Program-made: the position numbers and the translations under genes | DNA from: Hexactinellida sp. DTS-2022 | Taxonomy: Eukaryota > Porifera > Hexactinellida | NCBI GenBank assembly: GCA_028753945.1 | Contig: JAPNXP010000004.1 | Location: 2,418,001-2,482,000 of the forward strand | Reading direction: 5' to 3' | DNA length: 64,000 bases | Shown: positions 47,621 to 57,494 of the stretch, one piece after another | How the letters are laid out: the number at the start of each line of letters is the position of its first letter | Numbering within the stretch: the first letter of the stretch is position 1 | Notes under the pieces: generated by a model | Seen by the model: only the letters and a program-made list of their open reading frames with translations | What the model was told of the DNA's origin: nothing | The model's database searches: none

Positions 47621-47740
47621 CAGTGATTCTAATACTGGGCCACTATACTATAGTATAGTCGGCACAGTAATAATAATATAGAATAAAGGCAGTGATTCCA
47701 ATACTGGGCCACTATACTATAGTGTAGTCGGCACAGTGAA
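47621..47740 (+). repeat. Two tandem copies of a 55-60-bp GC-balanced unit after the AAT tract
   Basis: AATAAAGGCAGTGATTCTAA ... ACTGGGCCACTATACTATAG ... TAGTCGGCACAGT occurs twice. The unit contains the palindrome ACTATACTATAGTATAGT. It may be the true 3' end of the repeat family. Confidence 0.6.
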
Positions 47741-48573
47741 AACAACAATTTCACCGGGGACATCCTCAACATATAATTAAATTAATATGCAATTATATTT
47801 GACAATAATAAATTTAGCTACATTAAACATAATTTTTGATAAGATAATTATTGTATGAAGGATCAAACTATAAATGCCCTTTGAACAAATAGTTGCGAGG
47901 AAGTTATATCGCCAAGCGTACAAGCAAGCGAAGGACGGTGTAAAACTTAAACGGATTACAAATTGGATATCTGTAAGGAGATTAATCAATTATAAATAAC
48001 TATCTATCGTCAGGCTGTGACCCTATCTCGTTTTGATAGTGAAACTAAGTACAGTAGAAAGGAGCTTTTCATAAAGAATTATTTTTATGGGAAAAAGTAG
48101 AAATCCTATAGTAAATCCTAAAACAAATTGAAAATAAAACATAATTAATATTTCGTGCTCATTTAGAATAAATAAAGTATTGCTACGAATTAGACCCCGG
48201 AGCTTATTGTTTTCATGGGACAAAATTGTTAGGAATTTATTTGAAAAGGCGAGAAAATAAAATTAGGGCCAAATTTAGGGGTGGAGTCTAACGCCTGGAG
48301 TACAGACCAAAATCAAGAAATTATTAACTTAAAATTTACGGTGTATATTCGTACAGAAGAGGATGAGCGAAAAATGCCATAAAATTTAGACAAACTATTA
48401 GGTAAATATTTTTGAATTTTCAAATTGAGTATATTGTGAAAGTGATTTGAGAAATTTTTTTATATTTATGAGTGTTTAGTGTTTAAATTACTCATTTGTC
48501 AGTCAATTGATCGAATGAGTGTAACGAAACATTGGTATCTGTAATATATAAAAATCCCAGGTTCCTGAAACTA
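47741..48573. other. Intergenic; eroded repeat shared with 25.45 kb
   Basis: 48175-48300 (TATTGCTACGAATTAGACCC, GCTTATTGTTTTCATGGGAC) matches about 25455-25570. Nothing coding is recognised. Confidence 0.4.
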
Positions 48574-49077
48574 CACTGACCAGCCAAAGTATTGAAACAA
48601 CAGAAATTATATTCCAGACACTATATGAATCTAATAGTTTGTTGATAGCTGTTTAAACTACTCTAAATGACTTTAAATATTTTCTATGTTTCTAATCTCC
48701 CTAATTGGTATTTTAGATCAATTATATACAATTTCCCTGAAATGGGATAAGTGTCCCTGCCACATGCCACTTGTAGCAATGTGGGGGTATCTCAGTGGAA
48801 AATGATCGTGGAAAAAAAATTGTGCACCTAGAGTAATTAGACTAAATAGTATTCAAATCTTAAATCAGAATCTGTCAATAGATAATAATAGTTAAAAAAG
48901 GGTTATTACATCTACTGTATGATTATTTTAAATTCAAATATTTTGCCAATTTATTATATTTAACTTATCATTTTATGTCAAAATCCATTTTGAAGCATCT
49001 ACTTATGCTATTATGCTGCTAGAAGCTTGCATATATGAATGCATAATATTGATGTTCAAATACTTTTCCGGTCAATG
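48574..49077 (+). mobile_element. Tc1/mariner-like MITE, full-length copy
   Basis: Ends CACTGACCAGCCAAAGTATT / AATACTTTTCCGGTCAATG, flanked by TA. Uninterrupted at 504 bp, it gives the reference length of the CACTAACC family. The interior has the GGGATAAGTGTCCCTGCCAC block and GTGGGGGTATCTCAGTGG. Confidence 0.85.
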
Positions 49078-49092
49078 TATTAGGGACGATGA

Positions 49093-49441
49093 CATACCTG
49101 TCAACATATTTGAGACATATCCCTGCACGTACTCCTATTTCCACCTGTACATTGAACAAAATCCCTGTACACCCCAAAAAATCTTTTTTGTAAAGGTGAA
49201 ACATTAGTTTATATAGACTGTATAGGGAATCCCTGTATCCTCGAATAGGAACAGATTATTTACACTTAACAAAATGCTATATTTAGATAGTGTAGACATG
49301 TTTAGGTATTAATAGATTCACAATCAATAATTTTCCCTAGCTAAAAATGCCTGTACAAATTTATAAATCCCTGTACGGTCCAGCCAAAATGGTCAAAATC
49401 CCTGTACTGTACAGGGAATCTCTGTACGGTTGGCAGGTATG
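49093..49441. mobile_element. MITE with CATACCTGTCAAC ends and CCCTGTA repeats
   Basis: Inverted ends CATACCTGTCAAC / GTTGGCAGGTATG enclose many CCCTGTAC motifs, some palindromic (CCCTGTACTGTACAGGG). No clear TSD. It lies 166 bp before Ginger B. Confidence 0.65.
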
Positions 49442-49607
49442 CGTTGAACCGTGCGCTAGTAATAGCGTAATCAGGTCTTTCCACTAGTCCAACTATATTT
49501 AGAGGTCGCCAATGTGGAATTTAATTTAAATAATATCGATGCTTTGTAAATTAATATAAACACGAGAACGAAAGCAACCTAAAAATATATCTATACAAGT
49601 AGAGATC

Positions 49608-49739
49608 TGTTGTGTGGTATTTTGAGACGCTGTGGTATTTTGAGACGCCTATATGATACACTCTATACACCATGGATGTGCTATTACAAATTAGACTGTG
49701 GTATTTTGAGACGCTGTGGTATTCTGAGGCGCAACTATA
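49608..49739 (+). repeat. Left terminal inverted repeat of Ginger B
   Basis: 132 bp, identical to the inverse of 57363-57494. An 18-bp motif TGTGGTATTTTGAGACGC occurs as a tandem pair at the outer end and again as a pair (the last copy varied) at the inner end, separated by a spacer containing CACCATGGATGTGCTATTAC. Likely transposase-binding sites, by analogy with repeated sites in other transposon ends. Confidence 0.92.
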
Positions 49740-49743
49740 TAAG
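49736..49743 (+). promoter_or_regulatory. TATA-like box at inner edge of left TIR
   Basis: TATATAAG lies 121 bases before the transposase ATG; the leader between is rich in CAATCAATCAAAC. The only base distinguishing the right end here (TATACAAG) destroys the box, and sequence identity between the two ends stops exactly at that base. Ginger A has TATAAAAG at the matching place. Confidence 0.6.
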
Positions 49744-49863
49744 GTAAATTATATTACTCTCCTTGTCTACAACTATCACAACACAATCAATCAATCAATC
49801 AATCAAACAAACAAACTAATCAAACCAAACCAAATAATCAATCATTTCTATTCTGATTTTCAA

Positions 49864-52800
49864 ATGAATTCAGAAGAGTATCAAGAAATTATTCAGTTTC
49901 TTCGTGAACAAAAATATCCTGAGACAGTACAAGTCTCAAGGCAAACAAGATGGAATTACAAAAGAAAACTGTCCCCCTATTTCATTGCAGAATCCGACAC
50001 ACTATTCAAGGTGAGATTTTGTTTTTACCCCAAAAATGACTCGCTATACTAATAGATAATCCCATTATTTATATATTAATTAAAAATACAGTAGATCCTC
50101 TTTAATTAGCAGCCACTGCATAACGGTTACTTGTCTATAACGGCCATTTTGCCTTGTCCTTTCCTGCTCCTTATTACTTAGCAGGTTCTACTATTTTTGA
50201 TTTAATAGTTTTAATTAATCTTCCCCTTTAGAGAGTTAAACTGGGAGGTACAGAAACAGATTTGGAAGTTCCATTGAAGTCTCAGTTGGATGATATTTAT
50301 CAAAGGTTCCATGACCAAGTTGGTCATCCAGGGATTCACGCCACTCTTCATTCAGTTCAGCAAAGATACACATGGACAGGCATGCACATTGACGTTCGAG
50401 ATTATGTAAGTTAATATGATAATGAAATTTATTTGAACAATTTGTATTTGATGTCTTTCGAATTAAAATTGCTTAATTAATAAGGGTAACTTATCTACTC
50501 AAAATAGGAAAAAGTAGTTACTTTTCAAATTATAGCTAACTGGATCACCCTGGTCCTCATTTTGCAACTTCAACCAATCTAATCTTTGACTTCTGTTAAG
50601 AAAAATTTCCCTATTTCCTAACGATTATCTAATTATCCCTTATTAACCTACTATTAGTTCGATTTATTTTCAATTAAAATCAATTTCTAATGTTATGTAG
50701 ATATATTCATTTGATTTATTTTACAATTACTGGGTAAATTGCATTGCAATTCAGTACTTACTCGAATCAGACGTACCAATTTCTATTCTCAACTAAATTC
50801 TGCTAGTACGTACTCTTAGAAAATTGTCAGCAGAACTTCGTTAGTGTTTTGATTGTCTGAGTACGTGACAACCAAAATACTTTTATATTATCGTTGAGTA
50901 TGTTTGAAGACTGTATACCCTTTACATCGTATTTACACAATTCAACAAGTCAGCATTTCGACCTGTGGATTATGCATACGGATAAGACATGCCTTCCGTT
51001 AGTACGTACTTTGTCTTGTTTCCCAAGGCTGGTACGCCTTAATCGAGTTCTATTATATTTATATTCTAATTGATGTACGTACATCCCAAAATAGCATTAG
51101 AATGCAGTGTTAGTGGAACATTTGAGTTGAATCATCCATGTGCTGTAATCGTAATTATTAAGTTCTAGATTGTCTAATTAGTAAAGCATTTTATTTTGAC
51201 GACTAATAGCAACTAAAATGATTTCGCAAGATCCCAAATTCTTTTTATATTTACTTTTATAATGTTCAGTTAACTTTAATCAACCATTTACGAATTTTAT
51301 ATAATGGTGTAATTAGATATCGATGCTGCAACTAATACAAAATTATTAAAAAATGCCATATTATAATTACTTTCTTGTATACTAAAGGTAAGGACTTGCC
51401 ATACATGTCAGATGACAGCGGCCTTGCCACCACAACCGCAAAAGAAGCTCCAACCAATCCCACCTCCATCTAAAACGTGGAAACATATAGGGATGGACCT
51501 TATATGTGATTTCTCTGAGAGCAAAGATGGATATAAACACATCTTAGTCACTGTTTGTTATCTGAGCAAATACGTTGCAGTGCGCGCTCTCAAGTCGAAG
51601 ACATCAGAAGAAGTAATCCAGAATCTTAAGGATATCTACCTCGATATGGGATTACCCGATATTATTCAGCACGACCAAGGAAGGGAGTTTACAAGTAATG
51701 TGAGTTGCATAATAATTTTTCTACATTCTAATCAAATATTATCAGTGACATATTGCTAAATATGTATTTTTTATAATATTAGTACGTATTCGATAGTAAT
51801 TTTGCTTGTATTATTCATAGATATTTCAGGAATTTCACCGGAAATTAGGAGTTGAAAATCGTAGCACTCGTGCATACCACCCGATGGCTAACGGTTTAGT
51901 CGAAGCACACAATAAGATTCTCAAAAGGTAGTGTTATTAGTTAACTAGTAAATGATAACAACATTTCGAATGCATGATTTAGGATAATATACCAACTATG
52001 AAAGTACTTTTTTAGTAAACTGAACAAAATGGAGATCCAGACTGGGGATCATTGGACAAATCTTCTAAAAGCTGCTGCAATAACAATGAATTCTACCTTT
52101 AAAAGGTCCCATGGACAAACTCCATTCAAGGTTATGTGGAGAAGAGAGTCCAGGCATCAAGATCTTCTGTCGGTCATTAACAACCTGCAGTGCAACACTG
52201 AAGAAGATTTTGCAATAGATGATGCTATTATGAGCGAATTCATTCCCCCACTCGATGATATTGAAGAAATATCAGACATCTTTTCTCCACCACTTGACAT
52301 TCCCCAAGAAGAAGTTACTAGTATTGATGAATCTCGTACTTCTACACAGCAATCAGCAATGGATAGTATCAACTTTGAGCAAATAAAACAGAAGATGCAG
52401 TATGATAAGAAGGTCAACGAAGGACGGTTAGTTGAGCTTTATAAATTCAACAATGTTTTCTTACTCACATTTTATTATCATTATGACATCTGTAGTGCCT
52501 CTCTGAAGATGGATGATAAGATCATATACACTAACATGCCAAAGATAAAACACTTACCCAAAACGAAGAAGCAATCAAAATATATTGGGCCTTACACGGT
52601 GTCTAAAGTAACAGATAGTCATGTTACTATTTCTCAGACAGAATTAGGAGCCAAAAAAGACAAGAAAATTCCAATCCATATCACACGTCCTTATTTTGTA
52701 AGAAACACTAAGAAGAAAGTAAACCTCGATTCGAGCATAGGTGTCGACACATCACAGGTACTATTGATCAAATCATACATAAATATAAATTAGTGTCAAT

Positions 52801-54146
52801 TTCATTGAAAACATTCAATTTTAGACTTGCCTGAATCTCTATGGATTTACAGCAGTATCTATATTTACACATCTAACTACTTTCAAAGTAAGGATTCCAT
52901 TCTCTTTACATTCCTGAATTATTGTTGAGAAGTGATTGTTATTTTATCAATTTACTTCTCCAATTGAGTCAATTTCAGTTATCTCATAAACTTCAGGCAA
53001 TAATGATTACTTCATCATTTTTTTGAATTTCTAGGAAATTCTAAAACAGAATATTCTCCAAGGAACCTTCGCGACTCCTTTACATGAGAAATTGTACAGA
53101 AGCTTAAACAAACAACACATCTATACTCCCAATACCTATTTATTTCAGTTTTTGAATGGTGAAAAAGAAGATAAAATTGTAAGTCTAACCGAGTATAAAT
53201 TAGAAAATTTTAGATTAGTAAAACACAACTTATATCCATTGTATTTATATATCTGTAGAAGAGAGACATAATTGAGACTGTAATGGAATGGACACCAGAT
53301 ATTTATCCTAGTTTTACAGATAATGAGCGTGCTAGACATACACACAAAATGCTGTATTTCGTGGTAAGTATTCTACACAATATTATTGAGATACCTTATA
53401 TGGATGCTCTAATTAATTGTGTAATTTTATTATACTTAATGATTCCTATATACCCTTATTAGGCGATGGAGTATCTCAATACGATGCTATGGGACACGTT
53501 CGACGAAAAAGATCAAACCGTTATTACAGATGCCTATCCGGATGACCCAAAAATTATTGTTATAGATGAGAATTGGCAGCGTAGTAAATGTGTTCTCTTG
53601 GGGATAACATTTGATTCAGTTAGCAAGCAACCATCGGATCTCGTTGGACAGCCACTAAGCAAATACGAACCAGAGCTGACAGAGAAAATCAAAGGAGATG
53701 GTAATTGTCTCTTCAGATGTCTCGCCAAAATAATTACTGGGAGTGAAAACAGCCACCTACAGCTTCGTTCCATTATATGCCGATTTATAGCCAGTGAAGG
53801 GACAACAAAACTTGGATGGTATTTTAAATCAAAGCAAACAACACCGTGTCATTACCTCACACACGAAAACGCTATCTATCGTGAATCCATTTGGGGAAGT
53901 GATGTTGAAATTATGGCTGCTTCTGCTATTCTGAATGCCGATATCTACGTTGCTAACAACGATTATAGAATGCCAGAGTCTGTAATTCGTAATGTGCGTT
54001 GGAGCTTGCTCAGATCTACTAACAGCCCAACTGTCAATCTTTACATCAAAAATTTCGTCCTACATTATGAACCTGTTGTATCAATGCTGAAATCTCCTAT
54101 CCCAACGTATGGAACTACTACAACAGATGAAGTCCTAACAGTGTAA
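49864..54146 (+). CDS. Ginger transposase: HHCC zinc domain, DD35E integrase, C-terminal OTU protease (10 exons)
   Basis: Predicted exons: 49864-50010, 50232-50405, 51388-51699, 51821-51927, 52016-52426, 52496-52757, 52825-52887, 53035-53178, 53259-53363, 53463-54146. All introns are GT..AG, phases agree, and the sum is 2,409 nt, giving 802 residues. Residues H76, H81, C111 and C114 form the integrase zinc knuckle (HDQVGH, CHTC). D144 (GMDL), D203 (HDQG) and E239 (GLVEAHN) make a DD35E core. About 365-415 is a GPYTV-type C-terminal integrase module (YIGPYTVSKVTDSHVTIS). The OTU domain spans about 640-785 with D654, C657 (GDGNCLFRC) and H776 (LHYEPV), so the full triad is present. The start was chosen because Ginger A begins at the same place (MNPNEYDEI). 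The integrase would join ends to target DNA in the nucleus; OTU enzymes remove ubiquitin, but its role in transposition is unknown. Splicing is inferred, helped by the A/B comparison. Confidence 0.88.
50765..51055. mobile_element. MITE in intron 2 of the Ginger B transposase
   Basis: Weak inverted ends (CTCGAATCAGACGTACC / GGTACGCCTTAATCGAG) and an inverted match to 43516-43652 identify a pogo-like MITE with GTACGTACT repeats. It lengthens the intron to 982 bp without touching the splice sites. Confidence 0.6.
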
Positions 54147-54735
54147 TAACAACTCACATCACTCTTTCGAAAGCGCTCAAAGGCATGGTACATCGAACTT
54201 TGTGGGGACCTCTGCTCGAGGTTATTCAGGCAACGCAATCCCTATCATGGTGAGCCCAGATAATGGAAACGTGACCTGCAACGGCACATCCCCAGTAGCG
54301 AGAGACGAGCTGTTATCTACGAGGTAAATAATTGATGACAACAACTAGGTAAGTGATATCATATCACCTATGGAATCAAGTGAGTTTTAAAGTTATTTTT
54401 TTAATTGTAGTTAATATTGTTTGCGTTTTTTTCTTTTAAGTTTTAGGTACATTGGAAACCGCCTCGCCTTCTTAGGGTTCTTCATAATACCTGGAACTAG
54501 ATCAACAAAAATTCCCATGCCAATTCTTCCGTTTATCCAGTTTCATAAACATATAGCGAACTCTCGATTAAATTATAATAGGAAATTAGAACAATTTACA
54601 AACAAACTGGTTTTTAATTAAAAAGAAATAGAATAATTAATTTACTAATACTACACTAGGTACAGCAGCTAGAAACGATATTAATTAATAATTGTTATAT
54701 AGCGCTGTCGTATGCCATAAAAAGAGTATCTAATT

Positions 54736-54883
54736 CAGTGCCGTAGCCACCAATTAAAAGTGGTCAGGTTAGACCGGGCTGGATACAGTACCAACAGGAC
54801 CAAGGGTTCAAGATTAACCTGTCCAACCAACCAAAAGTGGTCAGGTTGAAACCTGACCAACCTGACCAGTGGCTACGGCCCTG
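54736..54883. mobile_element. Short MITE (CAGTGCCGTAGCC ends, flanks TAATT)
   Basis: Inverted ends CAGTGCCGTAGCCACC / GTGGCTACGGCCCTG, with TAATT on both sides. The body repeats GTGGTCAGGTT/CCTGACCA. It lies 590 bp after the transposase stop codon, between the two Ginger B genes. Confidence 0.78.
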
Positions 54884-55029
54884 TAATTTCAGTACATATG
54901 TCTGGCTATAATTTGGTTGTTGTTGTGGAATACTGAGATAATAACTAGCCAAAATTTCCATTTCTTTCAGTTAGCTAAGTTAAAACTTTCGTTGTGATAA
55001 CTTATCATAGTTTTTATTAAACCTTCTGT

Positions 55030-55250
55030 TTACTAAAAACCCTCAGTCTCATGTAATGGGTAAATTGTCCTGAGCCTAGGTCCCGCTAATGGTGTCAAGA
55101 GATAAGTTAGGTGTTCTCAGGTAAGCTCTTGGCATCCCTCAACCGTTAGGCTCGCGGTTGGGGAAAGGTACAGAGTGTGTTCCAAGTACACTCACAGCGA
55201 AACTACTCTTTAGTAGCTAGCTGCAGCCCTGAGGGACCAACCTACTATTT
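55030..55250 (+). other. GC-balanced unassigned block inside Ginger B
   Basis: Stands out from the AT-rich surroundings and contains several short inverted pairs (CAACCGTTAGGCTCGCGGTTG; AGTAGCTAGCTGC). There is no open frame, terminal repeat or TSD. It could be a structured RNA, a SINE fragment or an eroded MITE. Confidence 0.3.
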
Positions 55251-55738
55251 ATTCATTAATAAATTAATTAATTAACACTACTTCACAGCATAATCAATTA
55301 TCTTTCCATATAGCTTACTAACAGGCAGTTATCAAGACATTTTATCTTATTACTCTGCGAGAAGAATCGAGCCTGAACATTGTACAAGCCAGAACAAGTA
55401 GTTCCCGTCCTGAATTTGTGTATTTTGATGGATTAGTTTATATCCTTTACACGTTAGTTATGTGGTATATTTATAACATCTTTCTGAAACTGTTACTCTG
55501 ATATTTCCCATTAAATTTATTAATAAAAGATATCAATGCATAATAGTGGCTAATCTTAATAACAGGGTGATAAAAGTAAATTTTTAATATAATTTGCTTT
55601 TAGTTAGACATAATTTTTATAATCAAAAATATAATCAGGGAGTAATAAGGTATGTATTGTAGCCAAATAAAGTGGAGAAATAAGATAATAAACTAGTAGT
55701 TAGATAAATTAGATATCGTGTTACTTAGGAAGTATTTT

Positions 55739-55914
55739 AAGCTTCCACAATGTGTGCACTTGGCGCAAATTACAGAAGTTTCAATAAGCTTCCACAATGT
55801 GTGCACTTGGCCCAAAATTACACAAGTTTCATAAGCTTCCACAATGTGTGCACTTGGCCCAAAATTACACAAGTTTCATAAGCTTCCACAATGTGTGCAC
55901 TTGGCCCAAATTAC
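55739..55914 (+). repeat. Four tandem 47-bp repeats upstream of the coiled-coil gene
   Basis: The unit AAGCTTCCACAATGTGTGCA followed by CTTGGCCCAAAATTACACAAGTTTCAT occurs almost four times, ending about 65 bp before the start codon at 55981. Each unit holds GTGCAC (palindrome) and CTTGGC. The position suggests an upstream promoter array, but only the repeat itself is seen. Confidence 0.85.
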
Positions 55915-55980
55915 GTTTTTAATGTTTCATGACTCAGTTTTGTGCTACAATGATTTACAACTTACAACTATAAATACCAC

Positions 55981-56241
55981 ATGAAATATGCAAAAGTAAT
56001 TACAGCTATAATGGATGATTCTTCAGATAGATACTATATTCAATTAATTGAACAGATGGAAAAAGAATACGAAGAAAAAAAAATGAGCATGATGGTAGAG
56101 ACATGCAAAATGATTGATGAACACAAAGCGTATATAGATATGAAAAGGGCGGAATGGGAAATCGAAAAAAAGCATTTGAAAAAAAAAATCAGAAAATTAA
56201 AACAAACGATAATACGAATGGGGGATATAGATTCAGATTAA
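55981..56241 (+). CDS. Small coiled-coil protein of Ginger B (accessory gene)
   Basis: 86 codons, ATG at 55981, stop before 56242; an inner ATG at 56011 is an alternative start. A TATA-like box (CTATAAATAC, about 55967-55976) lies only 5 bases before the ATG, so transcription may begin very near it or the longer start may be untranslated and the inner one used. A 45-bp duplication downstream ends in AATAAAG at about 56359, a plausible poly(A) signal. The protein is highly charged with heptad spacing from residue 20 to the end (MEKEYEEKKMSMMVETCKM, then RAEWEIEKKHLKKKIRKLK). No catalytic motif, signal peptide or membrane segment. It is not recognised from any family. Related remnants in elements A and E at the same place suggest a conserved partner of the transposase, perhaps an oligomerisation or DNA-binding factor; that role is inference. 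Confidence 0.72.
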   Translation: MKYAKVITAIMDDSSDRYYIQLIEQMEKEYEEKKMSMMVETCKMIDEHKAYIDMKRAEWEIEKKHLKKKIRKLKQTIIRMGDIDSD

Positions 56242-56940
56242 GTAAAGTATTATTTAATTAGAAGAAGAGTATTAGACTTTAGTTTGTAATGTGTTTTTTG
56301 TTAATTCATAAGATTAAATACAGTTTTGTAATGTGTTTTTTGTTAATTCATAAGATTAAATAAAGTTGTGCTTTACTAGTATTTTAATTTATGGTATTTT
56401 TTAATTAATTAATCTATAAGGGAAAATGCCTATAGCTTGACTAGATCCTGTCTTTTTTAAGGCAAGTGGATTAGAGAGTTAAATCTTTCAATTATAAGAA
56501 TTATAAATATGATATTTAGCCAACAAAATGCTTTAGATAGAAAAAAATTAAGATTTGAAAGATATCGAAGTTAGTAATTGTTTTGGGAACCAGTTCCTCA
56601 TTCTTGTAATCGGAAGTGATAAATAACTAACGCATTCCATTTAATTCCGGAATTTGATTCAAGAATATAAGCTATTAGTTCGGATTACATCAAATTTAAT
56701 GATCAATGCACATGATATTCGTGATTACTTCGTGAGTCTTTCTATTTGATCAAAGATGTATAAACTTAGAAACTATAAATAGGTTACAGTTTAGGAATTA
56801 TTGAATTAGGATGGTTTCAATGATTTATGTGGACGAGACGTTGACAGAATAAATTCAGAATCAGCCGAAGAGCAGATCGAGCTGCCAAGATGCAGTCGAA
56901 CAATTTTAAGTAATTGATTCTTTTAATTAAGAGCAGAGGA

Positions 56941-57039
56941 TCCCTGAAGAATGAGAGAAGATTATGGCAGGATGAGAGAAATGCTTTGAAAAGAAAAATT
57001 AGGGAGAAGAGTAGAAAACTGCGAAACATGGAGACTTAG
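56941..57039 (+). pseudogene. Decayed relative of the coiled-coil gene within Ginger B
   Basis: A frame reads LKNERRLWQDERNALKRKIR followed by EKSRKLRNMET and a stop. It repeats the pattern of the intact gene's C-terminus (W.xExxxLKKKIRKLKxxxxxM). Upstream the frame is closed. AATAAAGTTGAG follows at about 57131, again like the intact gene. Probably an older tandem duplicate. Confidence 0.5.
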
Positions 57040-57362
57040 CTGGAGGGTTCCGAGAAGTGGAGGGATATCATTGGAAACTAGAATAATTTGTATACTTTAT
57101 TATTTAGATGTTTGTTGTGTCAATTAATGAAATAAAGTTGAGTTGCTACTACGTATTAATTAATAAACACCTTCTTTTAATAAAGCTAGTGGATTACAAT
57201 TAATCTGTAAAGTGGAAAATTCTTTTCACTACCAGCGCCTCGAAATACCACAGTAGATTGGATACTAAGTATCAAATTCACAATTTAATTATTAAATTAA
57301 TAATTTAGTATAACATTAAATGTTCAGTAAACTTATAGTTAGAGTGGATAAAATTTGCCTTG

Positions 57363-57494
57363 TATAGTTGCGCCTCAGAATACCACAGCGTCTCAAAATA
57401 CCACAGTCTAATTTGTAATAGCACATCCATGGTGTATAGAGTGTATCATATAGGCGTCTCAAAATACCACAGCGTCTCAAAATACCACACAACA
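57363..57494 (-). repeat. Right terminal inverted repeat of Ginger B
   Basis: Exact inverse of 49608-49739, ending ACA before GATC. The next base inwards (57362) is the first mismatch and changes the TATA-like box of the left end. Confidence 0.92.

Larger units (their letters stand above)
49608..57494 (+). mobile_element. Ginger-type DNA transposon B, looks complete (TSD GATC)
   Basis: Both ends are TGTTGTGTGGTATTTTGAGA in inverse orientation, flanked by GATC (49604-49607, 57495-57498). The 132-bp inverted repeats are identical at every base. Inside, on the plus strand: a 10-exon transposase with integrase and OTU domains (49864-54146), then a coiled-coil gene (55981-56241) and a decayed relative of it (56941-57039). 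Introns and spacers hold two MITEs (50765-51055, 54736-54883). Ginger1 elements are known to combine a gypsy-like integrase with OTU-type proteases, and to have TGT...ACA ends and 4-bp TSDs. Identical ends and an unbroken gene imply a recent insertion. Confidence 0.93.

Noticed and set aside
53463-54146. OTU protease as a host deubiquitinase gene
   Set aside because: It is in phase with nine upstream exons of a Ginger transposase, lies between identical terminal repeats, and a decayed copy sits in the same place in Ginger A.
49608-57494. Ginger B as an LTR retrotransposon or a capsid-bearing element
   Set aside because: Ends are inverted, not direct repeats, with a 4-bp duplication. No gag, protease, reverse transcriptase, RNase H, DNA polymerase or capsid-like frame is present.
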